Shown here: positions 8,575 through 16,747 of the stretch, one piece after another
Layout: every line of letters begins with the position of its first letter
How positions within the stretch are numbered: the first letter of the stretch is position 1
NCBI RefSeq assembly: GCF_000785435.2
Contig: NZ_JTDB02000010.1
Location: forward strand, 1-64,000
DNA: 64,000 bases
Direction of reading: 5' to 3'
DNA from: Paraburkholderia sacchari
Lineage (GTDB): Bacteria; Pseudomonadota; Gammaproteobacteria; Burkholderiales; Burkholderiaceae
The notes under the pieces: model-generated
The model's input: the letters and a program-made list of their open reading frames with translations, nothing else
The model's database searches: none
What the model was told of the DNA's origin: nothing
Position numbers and translations under genes: made by a program

Positions 8575-9996
8575 ATGAAAACGCTGTTTCTGCAGGCACC
8601 TTCCTATGACGGTTTTGATGGTGGAGCGGGCTCACGGTTCCAGACGAAGCGCGAGATTAAATCGTTCTGGTATCCAACGTGGCTCGCCCAGCCCGCAGCA
8701 CTAGTCGAGGGTAGCCGCCTCGTGGATGCTCCCGCAGATGGTCTATCTCTGGAAACGACTCTCGACATTGCCCAGGCTTACGAACTGGTCATCATTCATA
8801 CGAGCTCTCCGTCCTTCCCAAGTGACGTTCAATTCGCGGAACATTTGAAACGGCGCAAACCTTCGATCCTCATCGGGATGATCGGTGCAAAGGTAGCCGT
8901 CGATGCTCACGGCTCACTGACCGCGAGCGATACGCTCGATTTCGTGTGCCGGGAAGAATTCGACTTCACTTGTCGCGAGATCGCACAGGGCCTCCCGTTC
9001 GAGTCGATTCTCGGCCTCAGTTATCGTCTGCCCGACGGCACAATCAAGCACAACGACGCCCGGCCGATTCTCGAAGACATGGACCAGTTGCCGTTCGTTG
9101 CGCCCGTCTACAAACGCGACCTGACGTCGAAAAATTATTTCAGCGGCTACCTCAAGCATCCCTATGTATCGCTCTACACGGGCCGAGGTTGCAAATCCAG
9201 GTGCACGTTTTGTCTCTGGCCGCACACGGTCGGGGGCCATCGCTATCGCACACGCTCGGTCGAGAACGTCCTCGAAGAAGTGAAATGGATCAGGGACAAC
9301 ATGCCCGAAGTCAAGGAGATCATGTTCGATGACGATACCTTTACCGACCTCAGACCGAGAGCCGAAGAGATCGCCCGCGGCCTTGGAAAGCTGGGAGTGA
9401 CGTGGTCGTGTAACGCGAAAGCGAATGTGCCTTATTCAACCCTAAAGGTGATGAAGGAAAACGGGTTGCGGCTGTTGCTGGTCGGCTACGAGTCCGGCGA
9501 CGACCAGATCCTCGTGAACGTCAAAAAGGGGCTGCGGACCGATATGGCACGGCAGTTTAGCGAAGATTGCCGCAAGCTTGGCATCAAGATTCACGGCACG
9601 TTCATTCTTGGACTTCCGGGCGAGACGCACGAAACGATCCAGAAGACGATCCAGTACGCGAAAGAGATCAACCCGCATACGATCCAGGTGTCACTCGCGG
9701 CGCCCTATCCGGGTACGGTCCTTCATAAGCAGGCGGTCGAGAATGGATGGCTGAATAACGGCAAGGTCATCACCCTCATTAATGACGCCGGCACCCAGGC
9801 GGCAGCCATCGGCTATCCGCACCTGTCGCGCGAAGAGATCTACCGTGGCGTAGAGGAGTTCTACAAGCGCTTCTATTTCAGACCGTCGAAGATCTGGGAA
9901 ATTGTCCGCGAGATGCTGATCAGCTGGGAGATGATGAGACGGCGCCTGCAAGAAGGCGTGGAGTTCTTTAAATTTCTCCGCGCCCGCAAGGCATAA
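8575..9996 (+). CDS. hpnJ: Hopanoid biosynthesis radical SAM protein HpnJ
   Basis: The 473-residue protein has an N-terminal B12-binding-like region (about 1-180) and a radical SAM core with the cluster motif RGCKSRCTFCLWP, cysteines 206, 210 and 213. HpnJ converts the bacteriohopane side chain into the cyclitol ether form during hopanoid decoration. Length, the N-terminus MKTLFLQAPSYDGFDGGAGS and the motif YRTRSVENVLEEVKWI match the family closely. The gene stands alone: none of the neighbouring genes is a hopanoid gene, so squalene cyclase and the other hpn genes must be elsewhere in the genome. It ends just before a strong hairpin. Confidence 0.9.
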   Translation: MKTLFLQAPSYDGFDGGAGSRFQTKREIKSFWYPTWLAQPAALVEGSRLVDAPADGLSLETTLDIAQAYELVIIHTSSPSFPSDVQFAEHLKRRKPSILIGMIGAKVAVDAHGSLTASDTLDFVCREEFDFTCREIAQGLPFESILGLSYRLPDGTIKHNDARPILEDMDQLPFVAPVYKRDLTSKNYFSGYLKHPYVSLYTGRGCKSRCTFCLWPHTVGGHRYRTRSVENVLEEVKWIRDNMPEVKEIMFDDDTFTDLRPRAEEIARGLGKLGVTWSCNAKANVPYSTLKVMKENGLRLLLVGYESGDDQILVNVKKGLRTDMARQFSEDCRKLGIKIHGTFILGLPGETHETIQKTIQYAKEINPHTIQVSLAAPYPGTVLHKQAVENGWLNNGKVITLINDAGTQAAAIGYPHLSREEIYRGVEEFYKRFYFRPSKIWEIVREMLISWEMMRRRLQEGVEFFKFLRARKA

Positions 9997-10005
9997 GACC
10001 ACAGT

Positions 10006-10040
10006 GCATGTTGTTGCCACACACAGCGGCAACAACATGC
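10006..10040 (+). terminator. 13-bp perfect hairpin after hpnJ
   Basis: GCATGTTGTTGCC (10,006-10,018) pairs perfectly with GGCAACAACATGC (10,028-10,040) around a 9-base loop. It starts 9 bases after the hpnJ stop. No T-run follows, so it may be a transcript-stabilising hairpin or a bidirectional terminator without a clear U tract. Confidence 0.6.
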
Positions 10041-10428
10041 CATGATGTCCGCTCAGCCGGCGGTCTACCTCGATTACCCGCCCAGCGCAATGATGACCAT
10101 CGTCAGGAAACGCCGAGCACGACCATCGCAAAGCCTGCTGTCATTGCACCCGCTCGGATGTAGCGCCCCGATGGTCGGTCGGGAATGGCCCATCAGGCGG
10201 ATGAGGGTTCTTGCTTTCCTTAGTAATCCACCGGGTGCTCAGATGCCTTGAACGGCCATTCGACGGATCCAAACTGCCATGACGTGACCACAGAAAGTGT
10301 CGGCACGAAATCGGACCTTGGTCTTATCCGTTGGCAGCGTGGCCGATCCGCGGGCGAGACGTTGTTCCTTTTGTGTGAGTGTCCTAGACTCAGAATGGCC
10401 AACGTACGAGATCCTGCAGGAGAACTGG
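10041..10428. other. Intergenic region between hpnJ and the lipoprotein gene
   Basis: I see no supported gene. Several overlapping open frames on both strands lack ribosome sites and family resemblance. Confidence 0.4.
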
Positions 10429-10812
10429 ATGCGTGCCCTTCTCCGTCCATTCCTGATTGCCTTGCCTTTTGTGGTGGCCGGCTGCAATACGCCGCCAATT
10501 CCACCGGGGAAGCCAGTCGACATTCCTACCGCTTTGCAAAATGTCTTGGAAGGGCTATGCAAATTCAAGAAAGATGAGGCGGCCCGTGGACAGGACCGAG
10601 GCGTTGTTGTCGACTCGATCACCGTGGAGCTCGATTTGACCGTAGACGGCGCGAGGAACCCTCCCGTAGCCGTTGCGCCGGATATTCAATTCATCCCGAC
10701 CGTCAGTTACGGTCAGATCATCACCGCGAACAGGGGAAGTCGACTCACGCTGACACTGAAGAAGGGCAGCATACCCGCCGAATGCGATGGCGATCAGCCA
10801 GCGCACCCGTGA
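10429..10812 (+). CDS. Small lipoprotein, possibly with a Trypco2-like domain
   Basis: The ATG at 10,429 follows a GCAGGAG ribosome site and begins a lipoprotein signal, RPFLIALPFVVAGC, with the lipobox cysteine at residue 19. The mature part starts with a helix (VDIPTALQNVLEGLCKF), followed by two beta-strand segments (VDSITVELDLTV and SRLTLTLKKG). That pattern resembles the trypsin-co-occurring domain 2 found in bacterial conflict and signalling proteins, but the match is by eye and weak. The protein is expected to be anchored to a membrane facing the periplasm. The longer frame to 10,297 has no signal peptide and is rejected. Confidence 0.7.
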   Translation: MRALLRPFLIALPFVVAGCNTPPIPPGKPVDIPTALQNVLEGLCKFKKDEAARGQDRGVVVDSITVELDLTVDGARNPPVAVAPDIQFIPTVSYGQIITANRGSRLTLTLKKGSIPAECDGDQPAHP

Positions 10813-10826
10813 TCTTCTGCATGACT

Positions 10827-11360
10827 GGCGTTGTCAACTTGCCGAGAGTGAGACGGCAAGAGGTCAAGAGCGAGGAGTGGTCAAAAAGCAGTCGACGGAT
10901 TTTCGGTGACTTCCATGAATTTGCTCCATGTGACGAACCGGGCTGCAAGTTGTTTGCGATAGAGTGAAGCGCGCAGCAAATGGCGCTCGAGTGCGAAATG
11001 TTGCCGGATCGGCCCGAAGCATGAGAGAAATCTCTGTGTACGTTTCGGGTTGCGAAAGCCCCGCATGCGCCGTTCGCGCTCTCGCGTCGGTTGATGGCTG
11101 CTCTCTGCACGGTTGTTCAGCCGGGCTGCCGCTTTGACGAACACGTGCTTCACATTCGCAAGTTCAAGGACCTCGGCTTTTGCCGCCGGATTGGTAGGAG
11201 CTCCCGTCCCCGTGGCGCCTGCACCTCCTAGTGCCATCACGATAGCCGCTTTTGCCGCAGGATGTCGAGTTCGGCGCCATGCTCGTCCACCGCACGCCAC
11301 AACAGGTATGGTTCGCCACGCAGGGTGACGAACAAGCGCCGTTTCGTTTCCGCAATTTCC
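10827..11360 (-). pseudogene. IS6-family transposase relic
   Basis: The terminal repeat GGCGTTGTCA at 10,827 is the same as that of the intact IS6 element at 51,439-52,271. Minus-strand fragments match that transposase: LRGEPYLLWRAVDEHGAELD near 11,300, then after a gap VKHVFVKAAARLNNRAE and FGPIRQHFALERH. A stretch between LRQKR and the AAKAEVLELANVKH segment has been deleted or replaced, removing part of the DDE core, and the N-terminus is absent. The element cannot transpose by itself. Confidence 0.85.
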
Positions 11361-11605
11361 GCTAGCGCCCAAAATCGTGCTGATGAGCATGTCGACCCTA
11401 TATCAGCGCGGGTTGCCAAGCTATCGAGCGCCCGGATATGTTGTACGCGCAACGGGGGATCAACTAACGGAGCTGAAGTATCTAAACTTTAGTCCTTGTT
11501 TTCAGGGCTGAACGCAGTTCTCGACGTTGGGATCAAGCACACGCCTATGTCGCGTGGCAACTCTATAGCTCCGGACTTGGCCCACTTCGCTGAAACGCCG
11601 CCGAT

Positions 11606-12595
11606 TCAGCTGGCGAGCGCTCGAACCCGCCGTGATGCCGCACGCATTCTTCGGCCCTTCTGCTTCTCCAGCCACTGCAGCGATTCCTGCACGATCTCGG
11701 CCGGAATCTCGTTGAATGACGCGCCGCGAATGAGTGTCTCGCTTGCGGCAATGTCATTGAACTGTCCCAGCATGTTCTGCACGGACGTCAGGTCCTTGAT
11801 TGTACGATCGTGCCCGCCTTTGATAACGGGTTGAAAAAACTCGAGCAGGTAGCGCAGCTTTTTGCCCGCCTTTCGAACATCGTGAAGATTTTCCTCGTGG
11901 GCGGTCTGATTTTCCTCTTGGGCCGTCTCACTGCGTGCTGCGCGCCGGCTACGCTTTTGAAGTGCGCGCTGAGCAAGACGAACGCGCTCCTCGGCGAACG
12001 CCCGCACGGGAAGATCGTCGCAACTCGACTGCAGCGTGGTTTGCGCGCGAAGCAGGACATCGTTGAGGAACGCCTCGACATCGTCGCTTTTGATCATCGT
12101 CTGGCTGTGCAGTACCGCCTGTGCGCGCTTCTCGCGCGCCGCGGCCACGAGCAGCGCGATCGATGCGCGTGACTCCTGGGCGGCTTCCAGAAGATCGCCT
12201 GCGATGTCCCAGTCACGCGTTCCGCCTGCCAGCGCAGCAAGACGTTTGAATTCTTCGGTGGCTTGCGCGGTTGCTTCTTTGCCGAGATAGGGGGAGTACG
12301 CCCAGTACAGGGCACGAAGCTTTCTGAAGGCGACCCGAAGCTGATGAAACCCCTCAGCATCGCTCTGGGTGGACAGCTCTTTTACTCTTTGCACTGCTTC
12401 GGCCACCACCGGCGTCGCCAGTGATGAGAAGGTACTGGCAATGGAGCTCGTTTTCGAGAGTGATGAATCGACCGGCCGCTGGTCGATTTTGAAGAGCGTG
12501 TTTGGCCGCGGCAAGGGCCAGTCACCATCCATATCCATTGGAGCCTCGCGTCGTACAAAAGACACATTTGGCCGAGACCATACCATATGGAACAT
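11606..12595 (-). CDS. CHAD domain protein
   Basis: The 329 residues carry two conserved histidine helices, FHQLRVAFRKLRALYWAYSP and LHDVRKAGKKLRYLLEFF, the hallmark of CHAD domains. These bind polyphosphate and locate to polyphosphate granules. The domain fills most of the chain and no CYTH triphosphatase domain is attached. A start at M20 (12,538), after a GAGG site, is as likely as the longest start. A serine-rich stretch (about residues 44-60) precedes the domain. It lies between an IS relic and the divergent Nudix gene; a link to phosphate storage is plausible given the phosphate transporter relic nearby, but unproven. Confidence 0.85.
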   Translation of the reverse strand: MFHMVWSRPNVSFVRREAPMDMDGDWPLPRPNTLFKIDQRPVDSSLSKTSSIASTFSSLATPVVAEAVQRVKELSTQSDAEGFHQLRVAFRKLRALYWAYSPYLGKEATAQATEEFKRLAALAGGTRDWDIAGDLLEAAQESRASIALLVAAAREKRAQAVLHSQTMIKSDDVEAFLNDVLLRAQTTLQSSCDDLPVRAFAEERVRLAQRALQKRSRRAARSETAQEENQTAHEENLHDVRKAGKKLRYLLEFFQPVIKGGHDRTIKDLTSVQNMLGQFNDIAASETLIRGASFNEIPAEIVQESLQWLEKQKGRRMRAASRRVRALAS

Positions 12596-12784
12596 CGCGC
12601 GCCCCGATCTTTGTGATCATTTGATGAAGCGCTTTTGAGGTGTTGCGCAAATGCCGCTTTCACCTCACAACATTGCCGACGTTCTGCGGTTCTGTATTAG
12701 GATACCGGTCTATATTAAGCACGGCCGGATACGATGGCGCATCGTGTGCCTCGAAAAAACCTAGGGCATAAGCAGGAGGTCGGT

Positions 12785-13153
12785 TTGAAGAAACGCGCCA
12801 CCGTGATCTGTCGCAGAGGCAAGCGGATCCTCCTGGTTGCACGTAGTCAATCGAAGTGGGCATTGCCGGGCGGGATCCTCAAACGTGGGGAACATCGCAC
12901 GGACGCCGCGCTTCGGGAACTCAAGGAAGAAACGCGGTTATCCGGGAAGTCAGCCAAGCACCTTTTCGATTTCCGTGGCAAGCAGAAGCACCATCACGTG
13001 TTCACATGCGAAATCCCAAATCGCGCCAAGGCTCGCCCAAGTAATGAAATAGCCAGGTGTCGCTGGTTTCACCTCGACGACATCCCACGTCTCATGACCA
13101 GCGGGCCGACGACCGATATCGTGAAACTTATGAGTCAACGGATCAGGAAGTAG
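12785..13153 (+). CDS. Nudix hydrolase (TTG start)
   Basis: The protein of about 122 residues has a Nudix box GILKRGEHRTDAALRELKEE, in which the usual glycine after the EE pair is replaced (ETRLSG). Nudix enzymes hydrolyse nucleoside diphosphates linked to another group; the best relatives act on diphosphoinositol phosphates, ADP-ribose or mutagenic nucleotides, and the substrate here is unknown. I prefer the TTG at 12,785, because AGGAGGT at 12,774-12,780 lies just before it, over the ATG at 12,734, which has no ribosome site. The N-terminus KKRATVICRRGKRILLVAR is the typical first strand. It is divergent from the CHAD gene. Confidence 0.85.
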   Translation: MKKRATVICRRGKRILLVARSQSKWALPGGILKRGEHRTDAALRELKEETRLSGKSAKHLFDFRGKQKHHHVFTCEIPNRAKARPSNEIARCRWFHLDDIPRLMTSGPTTDIVKLMSQRIRK

Positions 13154-13265
13154 CCCGATCATCGACCTTAATGCTCGACACCCTGCCAATATTCCGCCAA
13201 GGGATAGCGTTCGGTCATCCGAACGATCGGCGGCACTTGGTGAAGCAAAACTAAAGACGCTGTAC

Positions 13266-13541
13266 TTAGACGTTTGAAAGAATCACGCGCCTACCTGGAT
13301 CCCGGACGCTGCCTTCCGCGACTGTCGCAATAATGCGCTCCCGGTTCAGTTGAAACGCAAGGCGAAGTTGCGACGCAGACCGATCCTTGGCGCCGAGACA
13401 CTGCATGGCCACGCCCGCTGGCACGGCATAAGAGCAAAACCCCCAGCCGGGCCCGAACGCTGAAAAGTGTATCTCGCCGTCTGCGAGCGTCGGTTGCGAA
13501 AGCTTCAGTTCCGTATTCCACACTACTGAAGAATCATCCAT
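13266..13541 (-). CDS. DUF1488-like small protein
   Basis: The 91-residue frame from MDDSSVVWNTELKL has the outline of DUF1488: a short strand with the central acidic turn (LADGEIHFSAFG), then CSYAVPAGVAMQCLGA, a helix LRLAFQLNRERIIATVAE and a final RRVILSNV. The function of the family is unknown. A second, disrupted DUF1488-type frame lies at 43,951. The longer frame to 13,625 reads into unrelated sequence. Confidence in the family is moderate because the match is by pattern only. Confidence 0.55.
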   Translation of the reverse strand: MDDSSVVWNTELKLSQPTLADGEIHFSAFGPGWGFCSYAVPAGVAMQCLGAKDRSASQLRLAFQLNRERIIATVAEGSVRDPGRRVILSNV

Positions 13542-13587
13542 TTTCGTGCTCCAAAAGCGACATCGGATTATTCCAGCTTTTCGAGGA

Positions 13588-14000
13588 TTAAGCACCCGCT
13601 GTGGCACACCGATGCGTTCGAACACGCTCCGTTGTCAGTCGGCAAAAGAAGCCTTCGCCGGTCGCATTGTCGGGCGTACACCCTTTGCGCGACATCGAGC
13701 GAATTAGCTTCGCGTCGCGCATACGTGAGAGCCACCCCGTCCAGCGATCGTGAGCACTGCGATAGAAGTGGACGACAGGCCGTTCGTCGCAATCGGGCAC
13801 CGTCTTGATAGCCGCATCCAACATGATGTTCACAAGCTCGGCAACCGGACGCGTGCCTATTGACCAACTGGTTACCAGCCCATCGAAACAGTCGATTATG
13901 GGCGACTGATACACCTCACCAGCCGAAATCGGGAACTCGGTGATGTCAGTGAGCCACTTCTCATTCGGGGCAGCCGCCTTGGAATCGGCGTTGATGACTT
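13588..14000 (-). pseudogene. IS3-family transposase (OrfB) fragment
   Basis: The minus strand encodes NEKWLTDITEFPISAGEVYQ, SPIIDCFDGLVTSWSIGT and LSRMRDAKLIRSMSRKGC, the integrase-core part of an IS3/IS150-type OrfB. The first part and the end are missing, and the sequence drifts at the C-terminus (GEGFFCRLTTERV). No terminal repeats were found. Confidence 0.85.
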
Positions 14001-14617
14001 TTTCCTGGCGCGGGGTTGATCTCTCGCCGTGCTTGGTAATTACCTGGGAATCGAAATTTTATCAGGAAGCCGTGCACCTGGTTCGATACCATCCATCCGG
14101 GAACGCAGATGTGGATCAGCGCCACATCCGGTGAGAACGCGCAGACGGTTCGGAGAGCAGCCTCGCTGACTGGACCGCATGCGTGCGAGACTTCATCTGT
14201 TTCAGAAGAGCCTCAGGCCTTGTTGCCGAAAGCGCGTGATCGTCAACGCCTGGCGCGCGAAACCGGTTGAAGCTCATCAAATTGTGTGTCCTGCGGCTTT
14301 CTGAAGGTCGGTTGCAAGGCGCAACGAGCGGCACGCCGAGGGTCAATGTACTGACTCCACGCGAAATTCAACGGACGACACCTGGGCAGAACATGGTAAG
14401 CAATTCCCGACCGCCTTTTGCTACGCAAAAGTAGGGGCCCGGATCCGTGCGTGCTTGTCCACAGTTTCGGTCGGCAAGCGTCTAGAAAGCCTGCAGGACG
14501 GGCGCTTGTCCCGGAGAAAAGCAAGGCATTTGCGCTTTCGATTGCGAAGCTGGTCCGTACGGCCCGCACTTCGATAAACCGTATATACTATTTTCTCCAC
14601 GCGACAGGAGAGAACCA
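14001..14617. other. Region without a recognised gene
   Basis: Short minus-strand frames (14,116-14,346 and 14,243-14,569) show no family resemblance and overlap each other. The promoter of the gene at 14,618 should lie in the AT-richer stretch at 14,560-14,600. Confidence 0.45.
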
Positions 14618-15112
14618 ATGACCACACCAGAAGTCAACGTGCCGCCCCCGAAGAGCAACGCCGACGTGGTGCAGGCGCCCGCAAAGTCGGACGGAAAGGC
14701 CAGCAAGACGACGCGATCGAATGCTTCGGCCACGCCCAGGACCAAGGCCCGGACAAAGGCGTCGGCAGCGCCGGCCAAGACGCCGAAGAACGCAGGGAAA
14801 GAAGCCGCGAAAACGCCCGCGGTAGAGATGGCCGCAGCGGACAACGCCGCCAGGAACCAGGCGACGCCCGAGTCGAAACCCAAGCGCGCGAAGAAGGAAA
14901 AGGTCGTGCGCGACAGCTTCACGATGCCTAAGTCGGACTACGCGAAAATCGCCACACTCAAGCAGAAGTGCCAGGATAACGGCGTGCGCGTGAAGAAGAG
15001 CGAACTGCTGCGCGCCGCGCTCACGATGCTGGAGGCCGCGCCCGATAAGCGCCTTGTCGAGGCAATCAAGGCGCTGGAAACGGTCAAGACCGGCCGCCCG
15101 GCGAATACCTGA
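14618..15112 (+). CDS. Putative DNA-binding protein with a basic Ala/Lys/Pro-rich tail
   Basis: Residues 1-95 are a low-complexity, histone-H1-like stretch rich in lysine, alanine, threonine and proline. Residues 96-164 form a compact domain: VRDSFTMPKSDYAKIATLKQ, then VKKSELLRAALTMLEAA and KRLVEAIKALETVKTGRP. The spacing of a short strand and two helices resembles a ribbon-helix-helix fold. An AGGAGAG ribosome site precedes the ATG. I expect a nucleoid-associated or regulatory protein, as such proteins are common in Burkholderia, but cannot name it. Confidence 0.7.
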   Translation: MTTPEVNVPPPKSNADVVQAPAKSDGKASKTTRSNASATPRTKARTKASAAPAKTPKNAGKEAAKTPAVEMAAADNAARNQATPESKPKRAKKEKVVRDSFTMPKSDYAKIATLKQKCQDNGVRVKKSELLRAALTMLEAAPDKRLVEAIKALETVKTGRPANT

Positions 15113-15122
15113 TCATCGCCGA

Positions 15123-15932
15123 TCAGAACAGGTTTCTGAAAAGCCAGTAAAACTTGGTCGCGTGATTGACCTGCTGCATATAGCCGTCGATGATGGTCTG
15201 ATCGTCTGCCGTGAAGTCGGGCTGTCCGGACTTCTCCATCAGACGGATTGCTTCAGAAACCAGATACATGTTGTTGTGGACATTGTCGACCAGGTCTGGT
15301 GGCACGGCGCCTATCGATCCTGCCGATGCGACCTGCTGGGCGAGGGTATCGGTGAGTTGCTGAATTGCGCGCAGTGTGGCTGGCGTAAGCTGGCGGCTTC
15401 GCACGTATGCTTCGACATTCGCACGAGGATCGGTGGGGGCGGGCGTGCCACCAGCGTATCTGCCTAGCACTGCCGAAGCCTGATGAGCAACCGCCACGAA
15501 GGTGTGCGTCTGTTTTGGTGTTACCGCCTTGTTCAGGACGTAGGTGGTCGGCACCGTCCCGATCAGGATCAGCCCCATCCCCTTCTGCCCGTCGTTTGAC
15601 CCATGCGCGAAAGAAACTCCCGTGCCGGTGAGGATCAGCAGGCTCCGAATCCAGAGCGGAGGAGGCTTGTTGCCGACCGGTTCTGCGTAGAGCGCAGGAA
15701 CACGGACTACCGCCTTCAGCACCAGCAGGAGTAAGCCCGCGAACACGAAGCCGACGATCGGCGAGAATAGCAGCGATTTACCAACCCCGAGCGCCTGGGA
15801 CCAGTCGACGCCACTGGAACCCGAAGGTCCGCGCATCAGCTAGTTCATCAGGCCGACACCGAAAATGGAACCGATCAGGGTATGCGAGCTGGAAGACGGC
15901 AGGCAAAAGTACCAAGTTGCTCGCGTCGTCGT
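15123..15932 (-). pseudogene. Inorganic phosphate (PiT) transporter, 5' truncated and with an in-frame stop
   Basis: The frame from 15,836 to 15,123 is the C-terminal half of a PiT-family permease: membrane segments FSPIVGFVFAGLLLLVLKAV, the motif GTGVSFAHGSNDGQKGMG, and the C-terminal helical domain. Upstream in the same frame lies SSSSHTLIGSIFGVGLMN followed by TAG and then LMRGPSGSSG. A normal protein would read through here, so a glutamine codon CAG probably mutated to TAG. The first half of the gene is absent, and the homology stops within a few bases of the fabI stop codon. The relic is not expected to work. Confidence 0.85.
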
Positions 15933-15936
15933 ACGC

Positions 15937-16719
15937 CTACGCCATGATGTGAACACCACCGTCCACGTAAAGTGTTTCGCCTGACAAACGCCGCGCATAG
16001 GGCGTCGCGAGGTACGCGCAGGTGAAGCCGACGTCCATGATGTCGACCAGTTCGCCAAGCGGTGCACGTTCCGCCGCCTGGGTGAGAAGCACGTCGAAGT
16101 CCTTCAAGCCGGATGCAGCGCGTGTTTTCAGGGGCCCGGGCGAAACGGCGTGCACACGGATCTGCTGCGGACCCAGTTCATACGCCAGATAGCGTGCGCA
16201 CGCCTCCAGCGCCGCCTTCACCGGACCCATGACGTTGTAGTTGGGGACCACCTTGTTCGCGCCGTGATAGCTCATCGCGAACATGGAGCCGCCCTGCTTC
16301 ATCAGTGGCGCGGCGAGCCGGGCCATCCGCACGAATGAATGGCATGAAATGTCCATGGCCGCTGCAAAGCCCTCAGCGGAGCAGTTGAGCAGCCCGCCCT
16401 GCAAATCGCTCTTTGGCGCCCACGCGACGGAATGCACGAGGATGTCGAGTTCGCCCCATACACTCGCAATCCGCTCGAATACCGCCTCCAGTTCCTCCTG
16501 CTTCGAGACGTTGAACGGCATAAAGATAGGCGCCTCGAGGTCTTTCGCCAGCGGCTCCACGTATGACCTCGCTTTCTCGTCGGCATAGGTGATCGCGAGA
16601 TCGGCGCCCACTTCATGGAACGCCTTCGCGCATCCGTATGCAATCGAATGCTCGTTGGCAATACCCGTCACCAACGCCTTCTTCCCGCTCAGCACCGGAT
16701 GTTGAACGCTCTGGCTCAT
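15937..16719 (-). CDS. fabI: Enoyl-[acyl-carrier-protein] reductase FabI
   Basis: The 260-residue short-chain reductase carries the FabI glycine-rich loop VTGIANEHSIAYG and the catalytic tyrosine and lysine in YNVMGPVKAALE (Y161, K168), with Y151 nearby. It reduces enoyl-ACP to acyl-ACP with NADH in fatty acid synthesis. The ATG at 16,719 follows an AGGGAGAAG site. It comes 28 bases after ackA and closes the operon DUF3141-pta-ackA-fabI. It is probably a second FabI, and its pairing with acyl-phosphate genes suggests a role in redox balance or lipid adjustment rather than housekeeping; that is inference. Confidence 0.93.
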   Translation of the reverse strand: MSQSVQHPVLSGKKALVTGIANEHSIAYGCAKAFHEVGADLAITYADEKARSYVEPLAKDLEAPIFMPFNVSKQEELEAVFERIASVWGELDILVHSVAWAPKSDLQGGLLNCSAEGFAAAMDISCHSFVRMARLAAPLMKQGGSMFAMSYHGANKVVPNYNVMGPVKAALEACARYLAYELGPQQIRVHAVSPGPLKTRAASGLKDFDVLLTQAAERAPLGELVDIMDVGFTCAYLATPYARRLSGETLYVDGGVHIMA

Positions 16720-16747
16720 CAGACTTCTCCCTGGCAATCGGATAGAT

